This document shows, piece after piece, positions 8,856-17,493 of a stretch of 64,000 bases of DNA (positions within the stretch are counted from its first letter, which is position 1; each line of letters starts with the position of its first letter). Source of the stretch: Granulicella tundricola MP5ACTX9 (GTDB taxonomy: Bacteria > Acidobacteriota > Terriglobia > Terriglobales > Acidobacteriaceae). The position numbers and the translations under genes were made by a program. The DNA is taken from assembly GCF_000178975.2 (NCBI RefSeq), contig NC_015060.1, positions 51,222 through 115,221 of the forward strand, in the 5' to 3' direction. The notes under the pieces are model-generated. The model was not told the origin of the DNA and did no database searches. It was given only the letters and a program-made list of their open reading frames with translations.

Positions 8856-11800
8856 TTAATCGACCTTACCCACTATCCAATCCTGAAAACTTCTCTCCAC
8901 TCGGTTCTGTCTACTTCGGAGTTCCGGTGTAAACAAGTCCTGTTGTTCTTGTAAAGCCGCTATGCGTCCAGCTTCCAGGGGATTGACCTGCTCCCATTTT
9001 CTGCGTGCAGCCTCAAGGAACATTAATCCTAAAAGCGTTTGCTTGCGCGAAATGAGAACCTCACCAACCCACAGCCTAATGTACCCCTGATTTAGGATGT
9101 GTTCATGCTTACTGTCTTTTTCAATGATCAAAGCCGACTTTTGATAGCAGATCAATGCACCATTTAGTTCGCCCATGAAGTGCAGACATCTACCGATGTT
9201 TCCATAGTGAGGTCCACCATGATCTTGGTTGAATTCATCTGGGTCTGTAAACTCCTCCAAGCGTGAGCCTTCTAGGAAAATCTCCATTGCCTCATCAGGA
9301 TTTCCACCATCACGCAAGGCCAGGCCAAGTACATTGCCGATAGAGTCATCAGTGTCCACGTTGGAGTTTACCTGAAGAGTGTGGCCTCGTTTCGCCCAGT
9401 CCACTGCTTCCGCGAAGGACTTGCGAACCCAGAACGTATAAGCGCGCAGTTGGCAATATAGGATGAAGCGCGCATCCTTTTCCGGAACAGTGAGTGCAAA
9501 CCTGCTGAGTAGAGAATCAACTTCCTGAAACTCGCCAAGGTATGACAGTAGTTCGATGTGCGTCTTGAAGACCGTATCGAGCTTCTTGTAACTTCTGTGC
9601 TCCTCGACGAAGTCACCACTCGACAAAAGCAGCCGTGCGACTCTGGTGAATTCTCTCGGGTATGCGCTAGACGAAAAAGCTCCCACGGACTCGGCAAGTA
9701 TTGCATAAGCCTGACCTAACCTGCCTGCAGCGACGCTTAGCTCTGCAGCTTGTGTCCAGTTCTGCAGTACCACAAATGTGGGTCTGTCACTAAGTTGATT
9801 TCGGTGCAATCCGATAAAGTGATTGTAGACGCGCATAATGCCATCGATAAAGCTCAACCGCTCTTTGTGCGAAAAGCGTTTGCGAAGAAAGGTGCGGACT
9901 AGGGGATGAAGTTCGAGGACTTCCTCCCCCCCCCGCAGACGCTTGACCACGACGAGATTCGCACTCCGGAGCGTTCGAAGGGCTTTGAACACCTTCTGAA
10001 AATTCATTTCCGAACTGACGTAGTCGGCTATCTCTTTCTCTCGTTCTGGGCGAACTGTCTCAGCCATAGCTCGCAATACTGTTCGCTCACGGTCACGCAA
10101 CTTGCTCCAAATTGAATTGAGCATGTTGTTAGGTAGTTCACCCGTGCCCCTGCGTATTTCGTCCACCAGTGTTCGCAGTGAAGATCCCGGTAATTGCTTG
10201 GCGACTTGAATGGCCAATAGGTCAAGCCAGAAAGCGTGTCCATTTGTAACCTCGTGAGCGTCCTCAATCTCTAGCTCGGAAGATACAGCGCCTCGAGCAA
10301 CAAACAGTGCTTTAGCCGCAGACAGGGTAAGCCCCTTCAAGCGGATCGTTGTTGCAGAGGGATGAGTGAACTGAATAGATGGACGAGAGGTAAAGATTAA
10401 CTTTGTGGTGTGAGCTCTTTCCAATACTGCGGTCACGAAGTGTTCGACGCTTGAGGTAAGCCGTAAGGTCTCGAGGTCGACATAATGATCTATGTTGTCG
10501 AAAACGAACAGAAAGCTCTTATCGGTGAGCAATGGTATGAGAATGTCGACTATGATCTGTATTTCTTGCTTTGCCAGGTCTAACCCTTGCACACGCCCGG
10601 AGGTAAGACTCTCGACGATCGCAGCCAATTGATTCTCAAACCGTTCGCCTTCCTCTTTGCAGTCACGCCACACGTATGTGTTATCTGGCACTTGCTTTTG
10701 ACGATCCCCGAACGCCTTGGCGGCAATTGTGGATTTCCCCTCGCCTCCAATACCCGTTATGAACACTACAGCCGAACCTGCTTCCAAGAGAACAAGCTCC
10801 GCCTCGCGGCCGAGACAGAACTCGATCACTGGAGGCCGGTCCTCGAGGTCGCCTTCAAGAAGTATGTTCTTGGGAGGCGCACTAGTCATTTGGGTTATCA
10901 GAGAAGACTCAAACTTAACAGGGCTCACTGGAACGGGAGGCGTGAGGGGATGCCCGACACTATTGGCAAGCCACCAGGATGCCAGCTCCGGAAGAAAAAC
11001 GTTGCAATCGATATCACCGTAGACAAGTACCTTGGCCTTGTCGGCGGCTAGTTTGAGCTGCGCCGCGATATTGGCAGGAAACGACGGCGAGGCGGAGCGA
11101 GTGGTCCAGAGGATCTCGGTGTTATCAGCATCATCGGCAACCATCTCCAACAGCGTAGTTGTGAAAATATCATCCCAGCCGCCATAGGCAATCACGACGA
11201 CAATGCGATCCCGGATGAGCCTATTGAGTGATGCTTTCAATTGCGGTCGTTGCTGCGTGAGCTGACGCAGCGTATGCAGAGTGTTGGACCCGTACCAGTA
11301 ACCATGCAAATGGATCACGTGGCAACCAACCGCAGAGGTAATCGAGACGTTGCCGTCGCCTTGCATGATGGTGCGGTAATGTCTGCCGCCTGCTTTTCCG
11401 ATCGCGACTTCTAAGAGCGGGTCGAAGTTGGTCGTCAGCAGCGACTTCCCGAAAATGTCTGGATTGTGGGTTATCAATGAAGCAATGGCAGAACCGCCCG
11501 GGAGGACGGCCCAAAGCGAGTCGTCGGCTTCTAAAAGCTGACAGGATTGCTCGTCCCCTGATTGTCCTCGGTATCTGGCTTCTGGTTTACAGGCGGCCAG
11601 CACCGCACTTCTGACAAGTTCGTTTGCGACAGCAGGCCCGCGGCGACTCTGAAGAAAGCGGAAGGCTTCCTGGTAACGCTTGTCCTTGGCAGTCGAAATC
11701 AGAATATCTAGCTGATTGAGGAGGTTGTGGTCGTCAGCAAATTCACCGCGTATGATGTCGATCATCCCACTTACGTTGGGGACGCCCAAGAGTCCTGCAG

Positions 11801-11918
11801 AAGCTGGTGCCGAAAGTGGCGAGCCGACGAGGAAAATCACTTCGCGGGGACGTTTCTTCAGCGCGCTGGTCAGCCTGGCTAGTAGAGCAGACTGATCGTA
11901 GAACTCCAGTTCATCCAT
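8856..11918 (-). CDS. SIR2-STAND (NLR-like) antiviral protein, Avs5-like architecture
   Basis: A 1020-aa three-part protein. Residues about 20-330 resemble a SIR2-like NAD-consuming effector (IFLVGSPLSAPASAGL at the Gly-rich loop, LLTTNFDPLLEVAIG, VIHLHGYWYG, then VVIAYGGWDD). Residues about 365-700 form an NB-ARC/STAND NTPase: Walker A GIGGEGKST, Walker B FLFVFDNIDH, a sensor FTSRPS and the winged-helix region ending LELHPLVRTFLRKRF. The remainder is TPR-like helical repeats, the usual sensor part. Known SIR2-STAND proteins deplete NAD+ on sensing a phage component. It is divergent from the Gabija operon, forming a defence block. Which trigger it senses is unknown. Confidence 0.85.
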   Translation of the reverse strand: MDELEFYDQSALLARLTSALKKRPREVIFLVGSPLSAPASAGLLGVPNVSGMIDIIRGEFADDHNLLNQLDILISTAKDKRYQEAFRFLQSRRGPAVANELVRSAVLAACKPEARYRGQSGDEQSCQLLEADDSLWAVLPGGSAIASLITHNPDIFGKSLLTTNFDPLLEVAIGKAGGRHYRTIMQGDGNVSITSAVGCHVIHLHGYWYGSNTLHTLRQLTQQRPQLKASLNRLIRDRIVVVIAYGGWDDIFTTTLLEMVADDADNTEILWTTRSASPSFPANIAAQLKLAADKAKVLVYGDIDCNVFLPELASWWLANSVGHPLTPPVPVSPVKFESSLITQMTSAPPKNILLEGDLEDRPPVIEFCLGREAELVLLEAGSAVVFITGIGGEGKSTIAAKAFGDRQKQVPDNTYVWRDCKEEGERFENQLAAIVESLTSGRVQGLDLAKQEIQIIVDILIPLLTDKSFLFVFDNIDHYVDLETLRLTSSVEHFVTAVLERAHTTKLIFTSRPSIQFTHPSATTIRLKGLTLSAAKALFVARGAVSSELEIEDAHEVTNGHAFWLDLLAIQVAKQLPGSSLRTLVDEIRRGTGELPNNMLNSIWSKLRDRERTVLRAMAETVRPEREKEIADYVSSEMNFQKVFKALRTLRSANLVVVKRLRGGEEVLELHPLVRTFLRKRFSHKERLSFIDGIMRVYNHFIGLHRNQLSDRPTFVVLQNWTQAAELSVAAGRLGQAYAILAESVGAFSSSAYPREFTRVARLLLSSGDFVEEHRSYKKLDTVFKTHIELLSYLGEFQEVDSLLSRFALTVPEKDARFILYCQLRAYTFWVRKSFAEAVDWAKRGHTLQVNSNVDTDDSIGNVLGLALRDGGNPDEAMEIFLEGSRLEEFTDPDEFNQDHGGPHYGNIGRCLHFMGELNGALICYQKSALIIEKDSKHEHILNQGYIRLWVGEVLISRKQTLLGLMFLEAARRKWEQVNPLEAGRIAALQEQQDLFTPELRSRQNRVERSFQDWIVGKVD

Positions 11919-12440
11919 GAAGACACTATACGATCTGTCGCTATGAAAATCCGAGACCCGAACAGGACGACGACGGAGTGCTCACCTCGCTTTGTGAAAT
12001 TTGCCCAGCCCTGAGTACTCCGGCCTATCCACTTGTGTATATCTCTGGGTACACGCTAACGTGACGTAGCGTGCCCGTTTTGTTAGAGAAATACCGCTGA
12101 TGACGCGCTCCGATGTTCTCACAAACTCTGGTTACGACAACGTACACGGGTATCGTGCCCGGTTTACCTGAACGTCGGTAGGCGATATTGTGCCCGTCAA
12201 GATCTACAAGAGCCACATCTGACGACCATGTCTTCCACACTGTTCGATCCGTGGAGGAGGGCCTCAGATGCCCCTGATTGACGACGGTCGGTATCTACAC
12301 AGGATCGGTCTGTGGAGCTTCATGTCGAAGTTCCAGCGAAGCCTTTGTCAACAGGTAACACTGAGATCAATTTCTAGGTCTGTCCAGTTGTTGGGCATCA
12401 ACTTCCTCCAGATAGAATGGAGGTCTTCCTTGGAGACGTT
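11919..12440. other. divergent intergenic region between two defence loci
   Basis: About 520 bases between the starts of the SIR2-STAND gene and gajA, expected to hold both promoters. A 63-codon plus frame at 12268 begins with ATG behind GGAGGAGGG, so translation is possible, but its product (MPLIDDGRYLHRIGLW...) resembles nothing and it overlaps the gajA start; it may act as a leader peptide. A 71-codon minus frame at 12025-12240 lacks support. Confidence 0.4.
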
Positions 12441-14270
12441 GTGTACCTCTCTCAATTGACCATTCGGAACTTCCGAAAACTCGAACGGGTCGACGTTTCG
12501 TTCCAATCCGGCCTGAATATTCTCGTCGGCCCGAACAACGTGGGTAAGACAGCCGTTATCGACGCGCTTCGCGCTCTCCTAGGCGGACATGACGAACCAC
12601 TGCCGCGGCTTTCGAGTGACGACCTGTTTCGGTCGAAGACCGGAGAGGTGGCAACAGCTATTGAATTCGGGTATGTCTTCTCCGGTCTCGATCTTGACGA
12701 TGAGGCCGACTTCTTGCCATCGCTCATTGCGACCGGACCAGGGAAGTCGTTAGAGGCTCACTTCCACATCCGCTACAGCGATCCGGAAAAGTCCTCTGGA
12801 CGGCTCCGGGTGAAGCGCTGGAGTGGCGCTCTCGAAGAAAACAGTCTAAACAGCGAAATGACGGAAAACCTGCGTGGGGTGTATCTTCCGCCTCTTCGGG
12901 ACGTAGCGCTTGGATTACGTCCAAGCCGATCCAGCCAGTTGGCCCGGCTGATTCACATCCTTGCCGATGAAGCCGGTCAGTCCGGCATCGAAAAAGCTCT
13001 TGAAAAGCTCGATACAGATCTAAAATCTCACCCGCCCATTATCGACATCCAATTGGCGATTACTGGGCATCACGAGAAGATGCTCGGAGCGCAACTCGCA
13101 CAAGTGTTGGAAGTGGGGCTTAGCGCGAGTGATTTCCAGAGGTTTTCATCACGGCTCTCATTGATGGTCGATTCGTTTGATGTTGAGCAAAACGGCCTTG
13201 GATTCAACAATCTTATTTTTATGACGGTTGTACTGAGCGAGCTTGCGCGAAATCCTGAAATAACCTATCGCGGTCTTATTGTGGAAGAACCTGAAGCCCA
13301 CCTGCATCCGCACTTGCAGAGCATTTTGTTGCAGTATCTCGAGAAGGTTAAGTCTCTGAAGAAAAGCCAGAAGTCGGCGACGGAGAACTTAGGCGAGAAA
13401 GAGCCTCCGGCCGAGTCCGTAGCCGAAGAAGAAGTCGGCGATGAGATCGAGGGGGCGGTTCAAGTGTTCGTCACGAGCCATTCGCCACACTTTGCGAGCA
13501 TCGCAAAACTATCTTCTCTGGTGTGCCTGGTAGAAGGGGACACTGGAACGAAGAGTTTTTTACCTAGGTCCGTTGTCTTCGACAAGGGCAAACGCGAGAA
13601 GCTTGAACGATATCTAGATGTGACGCGTGCCGAGCTGTTCTTCGCCAAACGGATCATTTTTGTCGAGGGTGCCGCTGAACTCATGCTCGTAAGTGTTATG
13701 GCACAGAAGTGTGGCTACAATCTCCGTGATTATGCGGTCAGCCTGATAAGCGTTGAAGGTCTCAACTTCGATTGCTTCTTGCCTCTGTTCGGGGAAGATA
13801 GCATTCGCGTTCCGGTAGCGGTCATCACAGATGCGGATCCTTTCACTATGGTCGGTGAGGAGTCTGTTCCGGTGTATCCCGGAGCGAATGATGCCATTGA
13901 GATTTCAGCGAACGCCAAAGTTCTATTGCAGAGTACAGACCAATTCATCGGGGTGTTCCATGGCCAGAAGACGTTGGAGTACGACTTGGCACTCTTTGAA
14001 AGCAACCGTACGCTCATGTTGAAGGCATTGAAGGTGCTGCATCCGGGGATCGGCGCAACTTTGGATAAGGAAGTGGCGGCTGCAAAGGGGGACGCCGCAA
14101 AAGCCAAGGTGCTGTTCAGTGGGATGTTCGAAAGGAGCAGCAATAATGTGCAGAAGGGAAGATTCGGGCAAGTTTTGGCGCAAGAGCTGCTCGACGCTAA
14201 GAACGATTGCGCTGTCCCTCCCTACATCAAAAAAGCTATCGAGCATGTTTGTTGCGGCAAGAAGGCCTAG
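12441..14270 (+). CDS. gajA: Gabija GajA: OLD-family ATPase/TOPRIM endonuclease
   Basis: About 609 aa. The N-terminal half is an ABC-type ATPase of the OLD family: Walker A VGPNNVGKTAV (about residue 32), Walker B VEEPEAHLHPHLQ and the switch-like TSHSPHFASI, interrupted by an acidic Lys/Glu-rich insert around 305-340. The C-terminal half has the TOPRIM nuclease motifs IIFVEGAAELML (Glu) and VAVITDADPF (Asp-x-Asp). Gene pairing with a UvrD-like helicase two bases downstream is the defining Gabija arrangement; known GajA nicks DNA when nucleotide pools fall. The frame is open from ATG 12417, but GTG 12441 follows GGAG at 12432-12435 and gives the usual short lead-in MYLSQLTIRNFR. Confidence 0.88.
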   Translation: MYLSQLTIRNFRKLERVDVSFQSGLNILVGPNNVGKTAVIDALRALLGGHDEPLPRLSSDDLFRSKTGEVATAIEFGYVFSGLDLDDEADFLPSLIATGPGKSLEAHFHIRYSDPEKSSGRLRVKRWSGALEENSLNSEMTENLRGVYLPPLRDVALGLRPSRSSQLARLIHILADEAGQSGIEKALEKLDTDLKSHPPIIDIQLAITGHHEKMLGAQLAQVLEVGLSASDFQRFSSRLSLMVDSFDVEQNGLGFNNLIFMTVVLSELARNPEITYRGLIVEEPEAHLHPHLQSILLQYLEKVKSLKKSQKSATENLGEKEPPAESVAEEEVGDEIEGAVQVFVTSHSPHFASIAKLSSLVCLVEGDTGTKSFLPRSVVFDKGKREKLERYLDVTRAELFFAKRIIFVEGAAELMLVSVMAQKCGYNLRDYAVSLISVEGLNFDCFLPLFGEDSIRVPVAVITDADPFTMVGEESVPVYPGANDAIEISANAKVLLQSTDQFIGVFHGQKTLEYDLALFESNRTLMLKALKVLHPGIGATLDKEVAAAKGDAAKAKVLFSGMFERSSNNVQKGRFGQVLAQELLDAKNDCAVPPYIKKAIEHVCCGKKA

Positions 14271-14272
14271 GC

Positions 14273-15997
14273 ATGAATGAGCCATCTCTTGAGCAGAAAG
14301 CGATCATTCTGGAGAAGCTTCGTCCCCTCTGCGTCATTGCCTGCGCAGGGAGCGGTAAGACGTTCACCGCAGTGCGGCGAATGGACACGATCTGTTCTTT
14401 TCTTCCGCAGCGACGAGACAACGTAGCTCTATTGTCCTTTTCGAATGTCGCTGTGGACCTGTTTGGGAAAACCTATCGGGATGACATCGTTACGATGAAG
14501 CGCACTCGTTCGTCACAAGTCTGTATCGAGACGTTCGATGGATTCCTGACGTCAAAGATTCTGCGACCGCATGCAAACCGCGTGATGAAGTGCGCTAGCT
14601 TACCATTTCTCTTGTCTGGCACAGAGAGCTTCCTTTCCAACCCCAGATACCAGTTCAGGCCGAAAGGTCAGCAGTTTCCGATCAAAGTTGATACGGTTGA
14701 GGCATTTCTCCATGACGGACGTACGGTATTTTTCGGACGGTATCAAAAGGCGCAGGTGGAACTTGAGCGAGCATTACAGACTGTTGAAGCCCTGGGAGCT
14801 CTCGGAGCTTACACGCATAATCTTGGGCGCTATTGGGCCTATCGTGTGCTGCGAGAAGAGCCACGCATTCTGAAGGCATTGGCCAGAAAGTTCTCACAGA
14901 TCGTCATCGATGAAGCGCAGGACGTTGGGTCGAGTCACATCGCGATTGTTGAACTCCTTGCAGAAGCTGGCTCGCAGGTAACGCTGATCGGCGATCCCAA
15001 CCAAGCGATCTACGAGTTTTGCGGGGCTGATGGAAACTACCTTAAGCGCTATGCCTTACGCAAAGGTGTGCTCAAGAAAGAACTCACCATCAATCGACGT
15101 TCGGTGCCTCGTATCGTTGCCGTGGCGAATTCTCTCTCCAAGCGCGATGACTCAGCCTTTCGGAGCACTCCCGCCTCTCACAATGGGGCATACTTTGTCC
15201 GGTACGATAAAGGCGAGGAGTCGCAGGTTATCGAAGCCTTCGAGAAGGCCGTGTTGGCCGCAGGCCTTGACCTATCCCGTTCAGCAATCGTCTGCCGAGC
15301 GAACGAAAGAAAGAAACGGCTCCGTAACTTCGGTAGCGAGGTAGGGCAAGGAGTGACGAAGCAATTCGCAGCGGCGGCGATGGCTCGCGATTCTGCGGGG
15401 GACTACCAACAAGCATTCCGGCTGACTGCGAGAGCAGTGGTGATGCTGCTCAAGTCTCCGCCCGATCATCTGTGCTCGCGCATGCTTGATGTCTCTCGAT
15501 ATCCGGAGTATCGAAGTTTGCGCAGGATTGTGTGGGGGTTTACCCGTCAACCCGAAAGCGGCTTGCCAAGTGCGACACTAAAAACCGCGTCCGAGTGGCA
15601 TCCAGCTCTTCTTGTACGAGTGAAGGCGCTACTCCAGAAATTGAACAAGGAGTACGGCTTTTCAGAAATGCCGAACATAGGGATGAAGCTGGCGAAGAAG
15701 CAGCTTCCAGACCTCCCGATGGTTCAGACAAATCAACAGAAAATCATCGTCGATGCTCGATTGCGAGTTGAGACGGTACACGGCGTCAAGGGGGAGAGTC
15801 TCGACGCAGTCCTGTACATGGCGGAGCGCGCCCATCTGAAGGCGCTGCTCGACGGAACAGGATCAGAGACTGGCCGCATCGGCTATGTCGCAGTTACGCG
15901 GGCACGCGATCTCTTTTGGCTTGGTATCTTGACTGCAGACGCAACTCTTCACCAGAAAGAACTTGTAGCTCATTCGTTCATCGAGGTGTCGGCTTAG
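14273..15997 (+). CDS. gajB: Gabija GajB: UvrD/Rep-like helicase
   Basis: A 574-aa superfamily 1 helicase. Visible motifs: Walker A CAGSGKTFTAVRR (about residue 24), FSNVAVDLF (motif Ia region), IVIDEAQDVGSSH (Walker B, motif II), LIGDPNQAIYEF (motif III), and ETVHGVKGESLDAVLY and YVAVTRARDLFWL (motifs V and VI). The start ATG 14273 lies two bases after the gajA stop, so the two are translationally linked. In known Gabija systems GajB senses DNA ends or assists the GajA complex. The length matches GajB rather than full-length UvrD. No frame damage seen, so the pair looks functional. Confidence 0.88.
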   Translation: MNEPSLEQKAIILEKLRPLCVIACAGSGKTFTAVRRMDTICSFLPQRRDNVALLSFSNVAVDLFGKTYRDDIVTMKRTRSSQVCIETFDGFLTSKILRPHANRVMKCASLPFLLSGTESFLSNPRYQFRPKGQQFPIKVDTVEAFLHDGRTVFFGRYQKAQVELERALQTVEALGALGAYTHNLGRYWAYRVLREEPRILKALARKFSQIVIDEAQDVGSSHIAIVELLAEAGSQVTLIGDPNQAIYEFCGADGNYLKRYALRKGVLKKELTINRRSVPRIVAVANSLSKRDDSAFRSTPASHNGAYFVRYDKGEESQVIEAFEKAVLAAGLDLSRSAIVCRANERKKRLRNFGSEVGQGVTKQFAAAAMARDSAGDYQQAFRLTARAVVMLLKSPPDHLCSRMLDVSRYPEYRSLRRIVWGFTRQPESGLPSATLKTASEWHPALLVRVKALLQKLNKEYGFSEMPNIGMKLAKKQLPDLPMVQTNQQKIIVDARLRVETVHGVKGESLDAVLYMAERAHLKALLDGTGSETGRIGYVAVTRARDLFWLGILTADATLHQKELVAHSFIEVSA

Positions 15998-16343
15998 GTC
16001 GCCGGCGGAACTGCACTTGTTCATCGTCTGCGACAGATTTAGTCCACGGGAGCTTCTCCATAGACTGAACTAGAGACTTTCACGGACTGTGTTGGTGTTC
16101 TCCGTCTATCTCATTGCAAATGAGTTGATCCCTTGTAATGAGCGAAAGTGCCCTCTAGTGTATCTAAAAGAGATCTAGGGTCTCCGTGCAAAATTGAATT
16201 CGAAGTTTGATTGGCCATTGGAAGACGCGCAATGCAAGTAACCAAGGAAGTCAAGGAAATCACTCAAATGTTGGATAGAGTCCTTTAGGGTATACCGTAT
16301 CGCCACGTTGCATCATTGGCTTCAGCCTAGTGGCATAGGGTTG
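15998..16343. other. intergenic region, no supported gene
   Basis: About 345 bases between gajB and the first copy of the recombinase-HNH module. It is relatively AT-rich with no plausible gene and no clear terminator. Homology to the second module copy begins only at 16344. Confidence 0.4.
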
Positions 16344-16354
16344 ATTTCTGGTTT

Positions 16355-16990
16355 ATGCTACAGGCAATGCCGAAAGTAGTAAAGCCTAATGCTACACACC
16401 ACCCGCCGAAGGGACAGACGGTCGGGTACGTCAGGGTGAGCAGCTTCGAACAGAACGAGAACCGCCAGCTCGAAGGGCTGGAGGTGGACCGCGTATTCCT
16501 CGATAAAGCTTCGGGCAAGAACATCCAACGCCCCCAACTCGAAGCTCTGATGAAGTTCGTCCGGGAAGGCGACACGGTTGTATGTCACTCGATGGATCGC
16601 CTAGGCCGGAATTTGGTAGACCTGCGAAAGACAGTCGGGGAACTGACTTCGCGGAAGATTGGGGTCCGTTTCATCAAAGAAAATCTAACTCTGACCGGCG
16701 ACGACTCGCCGATGGCTACGTTGCTTCTTAATATGATGGGCTCGTTCGCGGAGTTCGAAGTGGCGTGGAGCCGGGAACGCCAGCGGGAGGGGATTGAGCT
16801 GGCAAAGCGGGATGGTGTCTATAAAGGTCGCAAGCGCCTGTTGACGCCGGATCGGGCCTCTGAGTTGACCCGTCGGCTTGGTTTGGGCGAAAGCAAAGCT
16901 GCCTTAGCGCGTGAGTTCAAATTGGATCGGACTACGGTCTATCGCTACATCGGACGAGCTAAGGCTCAACCTGAAAGGGCGGGGAAGTGA
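16355..16990 (+). CDS. serine recombinase (resolvase/invertase), module copy 1
   Basis: A 211-aa small serine recombinase. The N-terminal catalytic domain carries VGYVRVSSFEQNENRQLEG (nucleophile Ser in VSS), MDRLGRNLVDL and the long E-helix around MMGSFAEFEVAWSRERQREG. The C-terminal helix-turn-helix is LGESKAALAREFKLDRTTVYRYI. It overlaps the next gene by GTGA (16987-16990), so the two are co-translated. A near-identical copy lies at 32879. The repeated module spans 16344-17493 and ends exactly at the CCG|TTT point of a cassette site, so this enzyme is a candidate for moving cassettes. The pairing with an HNH nuclease is unusual for simple resolvases. Confidence 0.9.
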   Translation: MLQAMPKVVKPNATHHPPKGQTVGYVRVSSFEQNENRQLEGLEVDRVFLDKASGKNIQRPQLEALMKFVREGDTVVCHSMDRLGRNLVDLRKTVGELTSRKIGVRFIKENLTLTGDDSPMATLLLNMMGSFAEFEVAWSRERQREGIELAKRDGVYKGRKRLLTPDRASELTRRLGLGESKAALAREFKLDRTTVYRYIGRAKAQPERAGK

Positions 16991-17427
16991 CGCGTCTCGC
17001 TCAAAGGGTGATGCACTGCCCATGCGGAAAAGCAAAGGTCCTGGCATTGGGCTTGTGCTCGACCTGCTACACATTGAAGCGGCAGGATGAGGAGTACTTC
17101 GGTGGCCTGCGCGAAGCGGTTCTGGAGCGTGACGGCTACCGTTGCCGCGTTTGTGATGCTTCCGGTCGTGACAAGTGGTCCATCATCGTTCACCACCGGA
17201 GACCCGGTAAGTCGGTCCTGAAGCTGATGCTTTCGCTGTGCCCTGGCTGCCATGCCAAGGTTCACCGCACAAAAGCAGTGCTTTCGGCCATGCCGCCGCT
17301 GCTCTTGGAACTATGGCGTGAGCAGCATCCCAAAGGTCATGAACAGAAGCAACTCGACTTCAGTTCAAGAAAGCCGGCGGCGAAACTGATTCCACTCTTC
17401 AGAGACGAAAAGGAATCGAGCGGTTAG
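16987..17427 (+). CDS. HNH endonuclease, module copy 1
   Basis: A 146-aa protein starting with GTG inside the recombinase stop (GTGA overlap). The first part carries CPCGKAKVLALGLCSTCY, a four-Cys zinc ribbon. The HNH region follows: VLERDGYRCRVCDASGRD, IVHHRRPG (catalytic His pair) and LCPGCHAKVHR, giving the Cys4-stabilised beta-beta-alpha-metal fold. By family it nicks or cleaves DNA. It is always found here as the second gene of the recombinase module (also at 33511, almost identical), so it probably works with the recombinase. It ends about 50 bases before the first cassette site. Confidence 0.88.
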   Translation: MTRLAQRVMHCPCGKAKVLALGLCSTCYTLKRQDEEYFGGLREAVLERDGYRCRVCDASGRDKWSIIVHHRRPGKSVLKLMLSLCPGCHAKVHRTKAVLSAMPPLLLELWREQHPKGHEQKQLDFSSRKPAAKLIPLFRDEKESSG

Positions 17428-17477
17428 GGTTCTGGTCGCTGCTGGTGTAAATGCGTTATCAGGACCAATACGTGCAG

Positions 17478-17493
17478 GTTGCCGACAACGCCG
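17478..17493 (+). repeat. cassette site 1, right arm (interrupted by IS110)
   Basis: GTTGCCGACAACGCCG is a perfect R arm up to the CCG|TTT junction; the rest (TTTGCGGGAG) continues at 18919 beyond the IS110 element. The L arm may be the degenerate stretch around 17430-17450. This is the end of the recombinase-HNH module. Confidence 0.75.

Noticed and set aside
10587..11051. Plus-strand frames of 100-150 codons inside the SIR2-STAND gene
   Set aside because: Opposite-strand shadows of the NB-ARC region.
12268..12459. 63-codon frame with a good ribosome-binding site before gajA
   Set aside because: No protein-like pattern, and it overlaps the gajA start; kept only as a possible leader in the region note.
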